Below are positions 51,964-60,864 of a stretch of DNA of 64,000 nt, in pieces. Source of the stretch: Collimonas sp. OK412 (GTDB lineage: Bacteria > Pseudomonadota > Gammaproteobacteria > Burkholderiales > Burkholderiaceae_D); contig NZ_FOLC01000005.1 in NCBI RefSeq assembly GCF_900112135.1, positions 206,317 to 270,316 on the forward strand. Direction: 5' to 3'. The notes below the pieces were generated by a model. The model was not told the origin of the DNA. It saw only the letters and a list, made by a program, of their open reading frames with translations, and did not search any database. Position numbers and translations under genes: made by a program. The first letter of the stretch is position 1; each line of letters starts with the position of its first letter.

Positions 51964-54000
51964 ATGGAACAATCCCCGTCACGCCTATTCTGGCTGCTGT
52001 TTTACGGCGCTTTGGCGTTTTCCGCATTTCAGCTGGTCACGGCAGCGTTCAGCCCCGTTTCCACTACCGTGGTGCGCGCACTGCACGTCGGCTTTTTATT
52101 TCTGCTGATTTACTGCCAGTACGATTTGCGCGGCGTGAAACGGGAACGGCCCGGCTGGCTGGGCATCGCGCTTGGCCTGTGCGGCCTGGGCCTGGCGTTT
52201 TACCACTGGATATACGAAGGCGAGCTGGTTTTGCGCGCCGGCGAGCTCAATCAATGGGACTGGATCGTCGGTATCGCTACGCTGATACTGGTATTCGATG
52301 CTTCGCGCCGCATGATGGGCTGGGCATTGCCAGGCATCTGCCTGGCATTTCTAGCCTATGCCTTGTTTGGCGAATACCTGCCCGGCAGCTTCCAGCATCG
52401 CGGCTACAGCCTGGAACAAGTGATTTCACAGCTGGCTTTTGGTACAGAGGGTTTGTATGGGACGCCGACTTATGTGTCGTCAGGCTACATCTTCTTGTTC
52501 ATTCTGTTCGGCGCCTTCCTGGAACAGGCAGGCATGCTGAAATTGTTTAACGACCTGGCGCTTGGCCTGGTCGGCAGCTCACGCGGCGGACCGGGAAAAG
52601 TGTCGGTGATTTCCTCCGGCCTGATGGGCACCATCAACGGCTCCGGCGTTGCAAACGTGGTCAGCACCGGCCAGTTCACGATTCCGCTGATGAAACGCTT
52701 CGGCTATCGCAGCGAGTTTGCCGGCGCGGTGGAGGCCACCAGTTCGATGGGCGGGCAGATCATGCCGCCAGTCATGGGAGCAGTGGCGTTCATCATGGCG
52801 GAAACGATCAATGTTCCCTATCTGGATATCACCAAGGCAGCCCTGATACCTGCCTTGCTGTATTTCTTCACGGTATTCTGGATGGTGCACCTGGAAGCCG
52901 GCCGCGCGGGCTTGATGGGCCTGGCAAAAGAAGATTGCCCCAATCCCCTGGCCGCGCTGCGCGCACGCTGGTATTTATTGTTGCCGCTTGCGGTCTTGGT
53001 CGCGCTATTGTTCTCAGGCTTCACGCCGCTGTTTTCCGGCATGGTGGGCCTGGCTTTGACGGTGGTGCTGATCCTCGGCAGCGGGCTGGCTGCGCGGATC
53101 AGTGCAACGCTGTGGCGCGTGATGTTCTGGCTCGCTCTGGGCGTGGCTTGCGCGACGTTCAACCAATACGGCATTACGGCGATTTTTGCCGTGGTGACCG
53201 TGCTGGTCGTGCTGATTTTCCTGGGCCGCGACCGCGGCGTCCTCAACACCGCGGTGGATGCCTTGTATCACGGCGCTTTGCACGCTCTGCCTGTCGGCAT
53301 CGCTTGCGCCCTGGTCGGCGTGATCATTGGCGTCATTTCCCTGACCGGCGTTGCCACCACGGTTGCCGGCCACATCATCGACCTCGGCGAGCATAGCTTG
53401 ATGCTGTCGCTGCTGCTGACGATGCTGACATGCCTGGTGCTGGGCATGGGGATCCCCACCATTCCCAACTACATCATCACCAGCTCCATTGCCGCACCTG
53501 CATTGCTGGATTTGGGCGTGCCTTTAATCGTGTCCCACATGTTTGTCTTTTACTTCGGCATCATGGCCGACCTGACGCCGCCGGTCGCGCTCGCCGCTTT
53601 TGCCGCATCGCCCATTGCACGCGCTTCCGGCATGGCGATCGGCATGAAGGCATTGCAAATTGCGATTGCCGGGTTCCTCGTGCCTTTCATGGCGGTATAC
53701 GACCCGGCGTTGATGCTGCAAGGCGACCCGACCTGGGGCGCGATTGCTTACATCAGCGTCAAAGCCTTGCTGGCAGTGGCTTTATGGGGCATGGGAACGA
53801 TTGGTTTTTGGCGCGGACGCCTGGCCTGGTGGGAACGCATCGCAATGATTGCCGCCGCCTGCGCGCTGGTGGTGAAGCTGCCGTTTAGCGATGAATCGGG
53901 TTTTGCCTTCGCCCTGGTTTTATTGGTGCAGCATTGGTGGCGTTGGCGCAATGCTGCGCCCGTCAGCGCTGTCCCTATGTCCGCGCAAAGCCGGCCATGA
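51964..54000 (+). CDS. TRAP transporter permease, fused DctQ-DctM type
   Basis: A 678-residue polytopic protein with about 16 or more membrane segments. It joins a small DctQ-like part (first four helices) and the large DctM-like part (from about residue 120), with GLMGTINGSGVANVVSTGQF and LVLGMGIPTIPNYIITSSIA. This fusion is usual for TAXI-TRAP systems. It imports solute with the Na+ or H+ gradient. CAGGAG stands before the ATG. DUF1850 follows three bases after the stop. Confidence 0.94.
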   Translation: MEQSPSRLFWLLFYGALAFSAFQLVTAAFSPVSTTVVRALHVGFLFLLIYCQYDLRGVKRERPGWLGIALGLCGLGLAFYHWIYEGELVLRAGELNQWDWIVGIATLILVFDASRRMMGWALPGICLAFLAYALFGEYLPGSFQHRGYSLEQVISQLAFGTEGLYGTPTYVSSGYIFLFILFGAFLEQAGMLKLFNDLALGLVGSSRGGPGKVSVISSGLMGTINGSGVANVVSTGQFTIPLMKRFGYRSEFAGAVEATSSMGGQIMPPVMGAVAFIMAETINVPYLDITKAALIPALLYFFTVFWMVHLEAGRAGLMGLAKEDCPNPLAALRARWYLLLPLAVLVALLFSGFTPLFSGMVGLALTVVLILGSGLAARISATLWRVMFWLALGVACATFNQYGITAIFAVVTVLVVLIFLGRDRGVLNTAVDALYHGALHALPVGIACALVGVIIGVISLTGVATTVAGHIIDLGEHSLMLSLLLTMLTCLVLGMGIPTIPNYIITSSIAAPALLDLGVPLIVSHMFVFYFGIMADLTPPVALAAFAASPIARASGMAIGMKALQIAIAGFLVPFMAVYDPALMLQGDPTWGAIAYISVKALLAVALWGMGTIGFWRGRLAWWERIAMIAAACALVVKLPFSDESGFAFALVLLVQHWWRWRNAAPVSAVPMSAQSRP

Positions 54001-54003
54001 ATC

Positions 54004-54381
54004 ATGCTCTGCCTGGCCAGCGGCGGCGCTAAAGCCGTGCTCGCCATTGCCAGCTTTACGCTGGCTTGGCAGCACTCGGTGGAAAAAATCCGCTGGGAAG
54101 AGAGTTATCGCGTGGAAGCCGGCGCACTGGTGCTGGAAGAAGCTCGCGTGCAAGGCAGCGGCGCGGGCATTGAGCCGCCGCTTGCGAGCGTGTTGAAAGA
54201 CGGGTTCTGGCGTTGGCAACCCCGGCAAGCCATGCCGGAATTGCTGCTGACGCGTTCGGAATTCACGCCTGACTATCAATTCTGCACCCGGGATCGCTGC
54301 CAGCCATTGGCTGAGATCGTGCCGCCGGCGGCGGCAGTTACGAGATTATGGGCCTGCGATAAAAACATGCAGGCGAACTGA
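54004..54381 (+). CDS. DUF1850 protein of TAXI-TRAP operon
   Basis: A 125-residue protein with an N-terminal hydrophobic segment (AKAVLAIASFTLAWQ) and the conserved DUF1850 pattern: HSVEKIRWEESYRVEAGALV, then SGAGIEPPL and FCTRDRCQPL. DUF1850 genes regularly follow fused TAXI-TRAP permeases and probably encode a small accessory protein. The mechanism is unknown. Its stop abuts the stop of the convergent nitronate monooxygenase gene with no spare base. Confidence 0.9.
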   Translation: MLCLASGGAKAVLAIASFTLAWQHSVEKIRWEESYRVEAGALVLEEARVQGSGAGIEPPLASVLKDGFWRWQPRQAMPELLLTRSEFTPDYQFCTRDRCQPLAEIVPPAAAVTRLWACDKNMQAN

Positions 54382-55341
54382 TTACAGCGCCAAGCGCTGG
54401 CGCGCAGCTTGATATTCAGTCTGCAAACGATCCACCATCTGCGCCACGCTAGGCACGTCGTCCATCAGGCCCACGCCCTGGCCGGCGCCCCAGATATCGC
54501 GCCAGGCTTTGGCGCCGGTGCCGCCCGAGCCGAAATTCATCTTCGATTTATCCGCTTCCGGCAGGTTGTCCGGATCGAGCCCGGCGTTGACGATCGACTT
54601 TTTCAGGTAGTTGCCATGGACGCCGGTGAACAAGTTGGTGTACACCACGTCGGCTGCTGTCGATTCCACGATCGCCTGGCGATAGGCGTCGTCGACATGG
54701 GCTTCCTTGGTCGCCAGCCAGCGCGAGCCGATGTAGGCGAAATCGGCGCCCATCGCCTGCGCTGCCAGGATCGCATCGCCGGTGGCGATGGCGCCCGACA
54801 GAGCGATCGGTCCTTTGAAGAATTTACGCACCTCGCCCACCAGCGCAAACGGCGACAAAGGCCCGGCATGGCCGCCGGCCCCGGCCGCCACCAGGATCAG
54901 GCCGTCGACGCCGGCTTCCAGCGCCTTTTGCGCATGGCGGATCGAAATCACGTCATGCAGCACGATGCCGCCGTAGCCGTGGATCGCATCCATCATTTCC
55001 GGCGGCGGTGCGCGCAGGCTGGAGATGATGATCGGCACCCGGTGCTTGACGCAGACGGCGACGTCGTGCGCCAGGCGGTCGTTCGATTGATGGACGATCT
55101 GGTTGACCGCGATCGGCCCCACTTTTGCATTCGGATGTTCAGCCTGGTAGGCCGCCAGTTCGGCCTGCAGGTCGGTCAGCCAGGTGTCCAGCAGTTCCGC
55201 CGGCCGGGCGTTCAGCGCCGGGAACGAGCCGACGATGCCCGCCTTGCATTGGGCGGCCACCAGGGCTGGGCCGCTGGCGATGAACATCGGCGAGCCGATG
55301 ACGGGTAAGCTCAGGTTTTGCAACGCTGCTGGCAATGCCAT
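54382..55341 (-). CDS. Nitronate monooxygenase
   Basis: A 319-residue TIM-barrel flavoenzyme of the 2-nitropropane dioxygenase family, which uses FMN and O2 to turn nitronates such as propionate-3-nitronate into harmless products. Motifs seen are VIGSPMFIASGPALV, the segment GLILVAAGAGGHAGPLSPFA with the catalytic-type His, and IALSGAIATGDAILAAQAMG for FMN binding. The start ATG is at 55339-55341. The enzyme may instead act on acyl-CoA or other nitro compounds; the substrate is inferred by family. Confidence 0.9.
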   Translation of the reverse strand: MALPAALQNLSLPVIGSPMFIASGPALVAAQCKAGIVGSFPALNARPAELLDTWLTDLQAELAAYQAEHPNAKVGPIAVNQIVHQSNDRLAHDVAVCVKHRVPIIISSLRAPPPEMMDAIHGYGGIVLHDVISIRHAQKALEAGVDGLILVAAGAGGHAGPLSPFALVGEVRKFFKGPIALSGAIATGDAILAAQAMGADFAYIGSRWLATKEAHVDDAYRQAIVESTAADVVYTNLFTGVHGNYLKKSIVNAGLDPDNLPEADKSKMNFGSGGTGAKAWRDIWGAGQGVGLMDDVPSVAQMVDRLQTEYQAARQRLAL

Positions 55342-55474
55342 GACGACCTCTGGTAGTAGATATCAAGAGTTTTTATTATAGGGAGAAAACGCGGACAAAA
55401 AGTACGATCGTGCTAGATTTTGTCCTCTAAAACCCAGGCCCGGCCTGCCCTCCCGGTTACCGCTGCAAGGCGGT

Positions 55475-56392
55475 TCAATGTCGATTGCACAAAAAACCGT
55501 CGCGTATTTCAGCCGCGCCGGCGCGCACCAGCTGCGCCACCGTCCATGCGCCCAGGTCGGCTTCATTGAGTTGCAGGTAACGCCGGTTGGCGGCCGCCAC
55601 CAGCGGCAAGGCAGTCAGCATCGGCTGCACCTCGGCCAATTTGATCTGCTGCCGCTCCAGCAGCAGGAATTTCAGCAAGACCTTGATGGCGTTCTGCGCA
55701 TTGCGCTGCGGATCCGCGGCCAGGTAGTCCAGGCGCGAAAACGCCGTATCCAGCGCGGCGGCAACGCCGCTGAACGGACTGCCATGGCCGGGAATCACCA
55801 GCTTCACGTCCAGGGTGGCGATCAACTCCAGCGTCGCCCGCTCTTCAGCAAAACCCGATTCACCGTCCAGTTCCGGAAAGATCACGCCGAAACCGTTTTC
55901 CCACAAGGCGTCGGCGGAAATCAGGATGCCATGCTCCTGGCAATAAAAAATCAGCGAATGCGGATCATGCCCGGCTGCCGCCAGCACCTGCCATTGCAGA
56001 TCGCCCAGCGTCAGCAGGTCGCCCGCCTGCAGGGTGGCGTCGAAACTGAAACGCGCGCACTGCTGGCCGGTGCCGCTGTAGCTCAGCGCGTCCTGGTCCC
56101 AGCTGCGCACCTGTTCGGCTTGCCCGGCCGGGATCGCGGTGTGGCAGCGGTAAGCCAGTTGCAAGGCGGCATTGCCGCCGCAATGGTCGGAATGCAGATG
56201 GGTGTTCAGCAAACGGTCCAGCGGCCGCCCCTGCAAGCCGTGCGCCACCAGCGCCACGGTTTGCGCCGCATGGCTCAGGTAACCGCTGTCGACCAGTGCC
56301 GTCTGTTCGCGTCCCAGGAACAGGATGTTATTGGAGGACAGCCAGCCGCGCTCCAGCACGCGCATGGTCGGCGGCAATTGCAGCGCCGTCAT
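55475..56392 (-). CDS. MBL fold metallo-hydrolase
   Basis: A 305-residue metallo-beta-lactamase-fold protein. The metal motif is NTHLHSDHCGGN (HxHxDH), followed by AAGHDPHSLI and VIPGHGSPF for the other ligands, and a C-terminal helical region with PLVAAANRRYLQLNEAD. It resembles glyoxalase II-like or thioesterase-like hydrolases; the substrate is unknown. Its start overlaps the stop of the DUF1289 gene by four bases, so the two are coupled. Confidence 0.9.
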   Translation of the reverse strand: MTALQLPPTMRVLERGWLSSNNILFLGREQTALVDSGYLSHAAQTVALVAHGLQGRPLDRLLNTHLHSDHCGGNAALQLAYRCHTAIPAGQAEQVRSWDQDALSYSGTGQQCARFSFDATLQAGDLLTLGDLQWQVLAAAGHDPHSLIFYCQEHGILISADALWENGFGVIFPELDGESGFAEERATLELIATLDVKLVIPGHGSPFSGVAAALDTAFSRLDYLAADPQRNAQNAIKVLLKFLLLERQQIKLAEVQPMLTALPLVAAANRRYLQLNEADLGAWTVAQLVRAGAAEIRDGFLCNRH

Positions 56393-56613
56393 GCCGCCGC
56401 CCGCCGCTGCCTGATCTGCAGCCAGATGCGGCGTTTCTGTTCATCGCTGGCGCAGCTCCAGGCGGCAATTTCATCCAAGGTGCGCAGGCAGCCGTCGCAC
56501 AGGCCGCTGGCCGCGTTCATCACGCACACGTTGATGCAGGGCGATGCGCTGTAATCCGGGCCGTGATCCTGGCTGAGTGCGCCGCCGGCCGGCTTGATTT
56601 GCTTGTTTTCCAC
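56389..56613 (-). CDS. DUF1289 small Cys-rich protein (GTG start proposed)
   Basis: The core SPCINVCVMNAASGLCDGCL has the Cx3C...CxxC pattern of DUF1289, a small probable Fe-S or zinc protein often found near hydrolases or tRNA genes. With the GTG at 56611-56613 the product is 74 residues ([18 protein letters not shown]). The frame is open further to 56742 with several Met codons, but that part overlaps the divergent creB start and does not match the family. The start is therefore uncertain. It is coupled to the MBL gene. Confidence 0.8.
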   Translation of the reverse strand: MENKQIKPAGGALSQDHGPDYSASPCINVCVMNAASGLCDGCLRTLDEIAAWSCASDEQKRRIWLQIRQRRAAA

Positions 56614-56654
56614 GCTGTCTCGAAATATCCTGATGGTTGTCCGTTGCTTATTCC

Positions 56655-56660
56655 TATAAT
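56655..56660 (+). promoter_or_regulatory. Possible -10 element of the creB operon
   Basis: TATAAT lies 20 bases before the first possible creB ATG; no good -35 hexamer stands at 17 bases, so an activator may be needed. The implied start near 56667 would give a very short leader, or one of about 29 bases if the ATG at 56696 is used. Confidence 0.45.
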
Positions 56661-56695
56661 ACGCGACACCACAGCTCTCCATGGCGACCACCTGC

Positions 56696-57412
56696 ATGCT
56701 CAATATTCTACTGGCTGAAGACGAAAGCGCGATTGCCGACACGGTGATCTATGCCCTCAGCAGCGAAGGCTTCCAGGTGCAGCACTGCCTGCTCGGCAGC
56801 GCCGCCCTGCAACAGGCGCGCAGCGGCCGCTTTGACCTGGCGGTGCTGGACGTCGGCCTGCCCGACATGAGCGGCTTCGACGTCTGCCGCGAGCTGCGCA
56901 AGTTTTCTTCGCTGCCGGTGATTTTCCTGACCGCGCGCGGCAGTGAAATCGACCGTTTGATCGGCCTCGAAATCGGCGCCGACGATTACATGGTCAAGCC
57001 ATTCTCGCCGCGCGAACTGGCGGCCCGCATCCGGGTCGTGCTGCGCCGCCTGAACCCCGCGCCGGCTGCGGAAGCAAATGCATCGCCGCCAGCCTTGCTG
57101 GGAGAATTCGAGCTTGACCAGGCCGGCATGCGCATCCGCTACGGCGGCCACGCCTTGCAGCTGACGCGCTACGAATACCTGCTGCTGAACATGCTGCTGA
57201 GCCGGCCGGGCGGCATCTTTACCCGCCAGCAGCTGATGGACTCGATCTGGCGCGATGCCCCCGACAGCACCGACCGCACCGTCGACACCCACGTCAAGAC
57301 CTTGCGCATCAAACTGAAAGCCGTGGCGCCGGCCGCGGATCCTATCCACACCCATCGCGGCCTCGGTTATTCGATAGAGCTGGCGCCGAACGGCAAGCAG
57401 GCCAGCACGTGA
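56696..57412 (+). CDS. creB: Response regulator CreB
   Basis: A 238-residue OmpR/PhoB-type regulator (from MLNILLAEDESAIADTV). The receiver domain has phospho-acceptor Asp in DLAVLDVGLPDMSGFD and the Lys in ADDYMVKPFSPRELAAR. A C-terminal winged HTH begins near residue 130 (ALQLTRYEYLLLNMLLSRPG, VDTHVKTLRIKLK). It pairs with the histidine kinase next door, and the creD gene follows. CreB binds the cre-tag in E. coli, which is present upstream of creD. An ATG at 56681 would add five residues (MATTC). Confidence 0.95.
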   Translation: MLNILLAEDESAIADTVIYALSSEGFQVQHCLLGSAALQQARSGRFDLAVLDVGLPDMSGFDVCRELRKFSSLPVIFLTARGSEIDRLIGLEIGADDYMVKPFSPRELAARIRVVLRRLNPAPAAEANASPPALLGEFELDQAGMRIRYGGHALQLTRYEYLLLNMLLSRPGGIFTRQQLMDSIWRDAPDSTDRTVDTHVKTLRIKLKAVAPAADPIHTHRGLGYSIELAPNGKQAST

Positions 57413-58848
57413 AACTCGGCATCCGCATCCTGCTTGGCTATTTCCTGATCGTCGGGCTGGCCGGCGTGTTCATCCAGCGCGTGTTCCTGGCCGAGGTCAA
57501 GCCGGCGGTGCGGCAGGCGATGGAGGACACGCTGGTCGACACTGCCAACATCCTGGCCGAGCTGGCCGCCGACGACATGAAACAGAACCGCATCGCCGAC
57601 GGCAACTTCGCCAGCCGGGTGCGCGAATACGCCCATCGCGACATCAACGCCAAGATCTGGAGCTTCCGCAAGACCACGCTGGATTACCGCATCTACGTTA
57701 CCGACCTGAAAGGGATCGTGCAGTTCGATTCGACCGGACGCGCCATCGGCCAGGACTACTCGCGCCGCAATGACGTCTACCTGACCCTGCGCGGCAATTA
57801 CGGCGTGCGCTCGACGCGCGATGTCGACAACGACGACAGCAGCACCGTCATGCACGTGGCCGCGCCCATCATCGACCAGGGCAAGATGATAGGCGTGCTC
57901 ACCGTCGCCAAGCCGAACAACACCCTGCAGCCGGCGATCTCGCAAAGCGAACGGACCATCCTGCGCTGGGGCGCCCTGCTGCTGGTGCTGTCGCTGGCGG
58001 TGGGATTGGCGGTCACCTTGTGGATCAGCCGCTCGCTGGGCGCCTTGCAGCGCTACGCCCGCGCCGTCACCGCCGGCGAACGGGCGCAGCCGCCGGCCAG
58101 GGGCGCCAGCGAAATCGTCGAACTGGGACGGGCGCTGGAGTCAATGCGGCAAAGGCTGGAGGGCAAGCAATACGTCGAACACTACATCCACAGCCTGACG
58201 CATGAGATGAAAAGCCCGCTGGCGGCGATCCGCGGCGCGGCGGAGCTGCTGGATGAAGACCTGCCCGCAGCGGAGCAGCGGCGCTTTGCCCATAATATCC
58301 GCGGCCAATCGCAACGGCTGTCGGAGCTGATCGAAAAGATGCTGGCATTGGCAGCGATCGAACACCGGCAGGCGCTGGAAAACATCGTCGCCGTCAATCT
58401 CGGGCAATTGCTGGCAGATGTCATTGCGCTGCTGGAGCCGCGCTTGCAGCAGGCTAAAGTGACGGTGCAGGTCGCCAATACGGCCGGACTTCCGCAAATC
58501 CGCGGCGAGCTATTCCTGCTGCGCCAGGCCCTGCTCAATCTGCTTGAGAACGCCATCGATTTTTCACCGCCAGGCAGCGTCATCACCGTACAAGCCGACA
58601 CCGGCGTTGCCGGCGTGGTCACGCTGGCCGTAATGGACAGCGGTCCCGGCATCCCGGACTATGCGCTGGAGCGTGTATTCGAACGTTTTTATTCTTTGCC
58701 ACGCCCCGCCAGCAATGAAAAAAGCACCGGCCTCGGGCTCTGCTTCGTGCAGCAGGTGGCGCAGCTGCATCACGGCCAGATCACCTTGCGCAACCGCAGC
58801 ACGGGCGGCGCCGAGGCGCGGCTGACGTTGCCGTTCCAGGCGGCCTAG
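57409..58848 (+). CDS. creC: Sensor histidine kinase CreC, GTG start
   Basis: A 479-residue inner-membrane kinase. There is one helix at residues 5-25 and another near residues 185-205, with a periplasmic sensor domain between them. A HAMP-like linker, the phospho-acceptor His in SLTHEMKSPLAAIRGAAELL, the N box LLNLLENAIDF, and G boxes DSGPGIPDYAL and STGLGLCFVQQ follow. The GTG at 57409 overlaps the creB stop by four bases (GTGA). In E. coli CreC senses growth conditions linked to fermentation and minimal media. Confidence 0.94.
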   Translation: MKLGIRILLGYFLIVGLAGVFIQRVFLAEVKPAVRQAMEDTLVDTANILAELAADDMKQNRIADGNFASRVREYAHRDINAKIWSFRKTTLDYRIYVTDLKGIVQFDSTGRAIGQDYSRRNDVYLTLRGNYGVRSTRDVDNDDSSTVMHVAAPIIDQGKMIGVLTVAKPNNTLQPAISQSERTILRWGALLLVLSLAVGLAVTLWISRSLGALQRYARAVTAGERAQPPARGASEIVELGRALESMRQRLEGKQYVEHYIHSLTHEMKSPLAAIRGAAELLDEDLPAAEQRRFAHNIRGQSQRLSELIEKMLALAAIEHRQALENIVAVNLGQLLADVIALLEPRLQQAKVTVQVANTAGLPQIRGELFLLRQALLNLLENAIDFSPPGSVITVQADTGVAGVVTLAVMDSGPGIPDYALERVFERFYSLPRPASNEKSTGLGLCFVQQVAQLHHGQITLRNRSTGGAEARLTLPFQAA

Positions 58849-58854
58849 ACCAAC

Positions 58855-58870
58855 TTCACGCTCGCTTCAC
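58855..58870 (+). promoter_or_regulatory. Cre-tag (CreB binding site) before creD
   Basis: TTCAC (58855-58859), six bases, TTCAC (58866-58870) is an exact match to the CreB recognition sequence TTCAC-N6-TTCAC. It is 107 bases upstream of the creD ATG and six bases after the creC stop. Confidence 0.85.
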
Positions 58871-58977
58871 AATACCCTCCGATTGACGCCGCACAGCCGC
58901 CGTCATCGATTCACACGCTCTGCTTACACTCGGATTTACCGTGACGCCCTGTCACTTTGCCCAGACCGAGAGAGACC

Positions 58978-60309
58978 ATGAACCGACCCCTGATATTCAA
59001 ACTGCTGGCCATTGCTTTCCTGACCTTGCTGATCCTGATCCCGCTCGGCCTGATCCACGATACCGTGCAGGACCGGCTGCGCTATCGCCAGGAAGCGGTG
59101 GCGTCAATTGCCGCCAGCTATGCCGGCAACCAGACCGTCACCGGACCGGTCCTGGTGGTGCCATACAAAATCAAGATTGATGAATTGACCGGCCAGGATG
59201 GCAATGGGAAAAAAACCTATAGCAGCCGTATCGAGGACCGGGAATACCTGTTTTTCCCGAAAGATCTGCAGATGCAAGGCAAGCTGCTGCCGACCGAACG
59301 CTATCGCGGTTTGCACAAGGTGCTGGTGTACGAATTGCAAGGCCATTTCGGCGGCCGCATCGATTATCAGCTGCCGTCGGCCGAACAGCTGGCTTCCGAC
59401 AAGATAACCTTGCTGCCACCCTACCTGGCAATCGGCATCAGCGATGTGCGCGGGCTGATCGGTTCGCCGTCAATAAAAATGGGAACGCAGCAGCTGGCGC
59501 TGGAACAGGGCGCCGGCAGCTTCGGCAAGGGCATGCATGCGGCTTTGTCGCCAACCAGCCTTGCCGGTAGCGACGGCCTGGATTTTTCACTCGACCTGAC
59601 CCTGGCCGGCACCGAAAGCCTGGCGGTCACACCAGTTGGCGATAACAACCGCATCGAACTGACATCCAGCTGGCCGCATCCGCAATTCGGCGGCAGCTTT
59701 TTGCCACGTGTCCGCAATATCTCTGAAAAGGGATTTCACGCCATCTGGGAAGTCTCATCGCTAGCCTCCAACGCACAACGTGAGCTGCGTACCGGCCGCG
59801 ACGGCAAAACCGCGATAGAAAGCCTGCAGATCCAGCTGGCCGAACCGGTGAATATCTATTCCCAGGCGGATCGGGCGACCAAATACGGCCTGCTGTTCGT
59901 GCTGCTGACCTTTGTCGGTTTCTTCATTTTTGAAACGATAAAGCAACTGCCGATCCATCCGATCCAGTACCTGCTGGTCGGCTTGGGACTGGCGATATTC
60001 TTCCTGCTGCTGGTCAGCCTGTCCGAGCACATTGCCTTTTGGATCGCCTACCTGGTCGCCAGCGCCGCCTGTATCGGCCTGCTAGGATTTTATCTGGCCC
60101 AGGTCCTGCGCAGTTTCCGCCGCGGCCTCGGTTTCGGCGCCATGCTGACGCTGCTGTACGGCACGCTGTATGGCCTGCTGATCTCGGAAGACAATGCGCT
60201 GTTGCTGGGCAGCCTGATGCTGTTCGCAATCCTGGCGATCATCATGATCGTGACGCGCAAGATCGACTGGTATCAGACATCCGCGCTGAAAATCGCACAA
60301 AGCAACTAA
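58978..60309 (+). CDS. creD: Inner-membrane protein CreD
   Basis: A 443-residue inner-membrane protein. One helix lies near residues 8-30 (LLAIAFLTLLILIPLGLIHD), a large periplasmic domain spans about 35-295, and six or so helices follow (KYGLLFVLLTFVGFFIFETI onward). The segment LPIHPIQYLLVGLGLAIFFL is conserved in CreD. CreD is induced by CreB and linked to envelope integrity and colicin or beta-lactam responses. The ATG at 58978 is preferred to 58957. No creA was seen. Confidence 0.93.
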   Translation: MNRPLIFKLLAIAFLTLLILIPLGLIHDTVQDRLRYRQEAVASIAASYAGNQTVTGPVLVVPYKIKIDELTGQDGNGKKTYSSRIEDREYLFFPKDLQMQGKLLPTERYRGLHKVLVYELQGHFGGRIDYQLPSAEQLASDKITLLPPYLAIGISDVRGLIGSPSIKMGTQQLALEQGAGSFGKGMHAALSPTSLAGSDGLDFSLDLTLAGTESLAVTPVGDNNRIELTSSWPHPQFGGSFLPRVRNISEKGFHAIWEVSSLASNAQRELRTGRDGKTAIESLQIQLAEPVNIYSQADRATKYGLLFVLLTFVGFFIFETIKQLPIHPIQYLLVGLGLAIFFLLLVSLSEHIAFWIAYLVASAACIGLLGFYLAQVLRSFRRGLGFGAMLTLLYGTLYGLLISEDNALLLGSLMLFAILAIIMIVTRKIDWYQTSALKIAQSN

Positions 60310-60316
60310 GTACGCC

Positions 60317-60338
60317 CGGGCCTGTCCGATCAGGCCCG
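60317..60338. terminator. Hairpin between convergent creD and ybaK-like genes
   Basis: CGGGCCTG (60317-60324) pairs with CAGGCCCG (60331-60338) with a 6-base loop. It overlaps the last codon of the convergent gene and has no T-run; it may be a shared weak terminator. Confidence 0.4.
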
Positions 60339-60812
60339 CAACGCCACATCCGCCACCGGCGCCGCTGTCATCGTCACCAGCTGCTGCGGCGTCAGGTTGA
60401 ACACCGCGTGCGGATGCCCTGCCGCCGCCCAGACGCTGTTCAACTCCAGCAAGTCCTGATCGATCAGCATCACCGTCTTGCCGACATGGCCGATAGGACA
60501 GACGCCGCCGATGGCGTAGCCGATACGCTCCTTGACGAAACGCGCATCGGCCTTTCCCAGCGGGCCGACCAGCGCCGCCACCTTGGCTTCATCGACGCGG
60601 TTGCTGCCGCTGGCCACCACCATCACGGCAGCGTCGTCGGTCAAGCGCCGGAACACGATCGACTTGGCGATCTCGGCGACGCTGCAGCCCAATCCCGCGG
60701 CGGCCTCGGCTGAAGTCTTGCCGGTTTCCGGCAGCATCACGACTTGCTTGTCATGTCCGATTGCCGCCAGCAGGTCGGCGACGCGTTGCGCGCTGTCGGG
60801 AAGTGTAGTCAT
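60330..60812 (-). CDS. YbaK/EbsC-type aminoacyl-tRNA deacylase
   Basis: A 160-residue protein of the YbaK/ProXp family, which hydrolyses mischarged aminoacyl-tRNAs such as Cys-tRNA-Pro or Ala-tRNA-Pro. The family motifs VFRRLTDDAAVMVVASGSNR with the invariant lysine region AKSIVFR, and GVCPIGHVGKTVMLIDQDLL, are present. The exact tRNA substrate is unknown. It lies downstream of the amino-acid binding lipoprotein gene on the same strand, gap 52 bases. Confidence 0.9.
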   Translation of the reverse strand: MTTLPDSAQRVADLLAAIGHDKQVVMLPETGKTSAEAAAGLGCSVAEIAKSIVFRRLTDDAAVMVVASGSNRVDEAKVAALVGPLGKADARFVKERIGYAIGGVCPIGHVGKTVMLIDQDLLELNSVWAAAGHPHAVFNLTPQQLVTMTAAPVADVALRA

Positions 60813-60864
60813 TCGCTTTTCATTTCATTGAAAATTTTCAGGCTGACAAGCCACCGCAGCCGGT

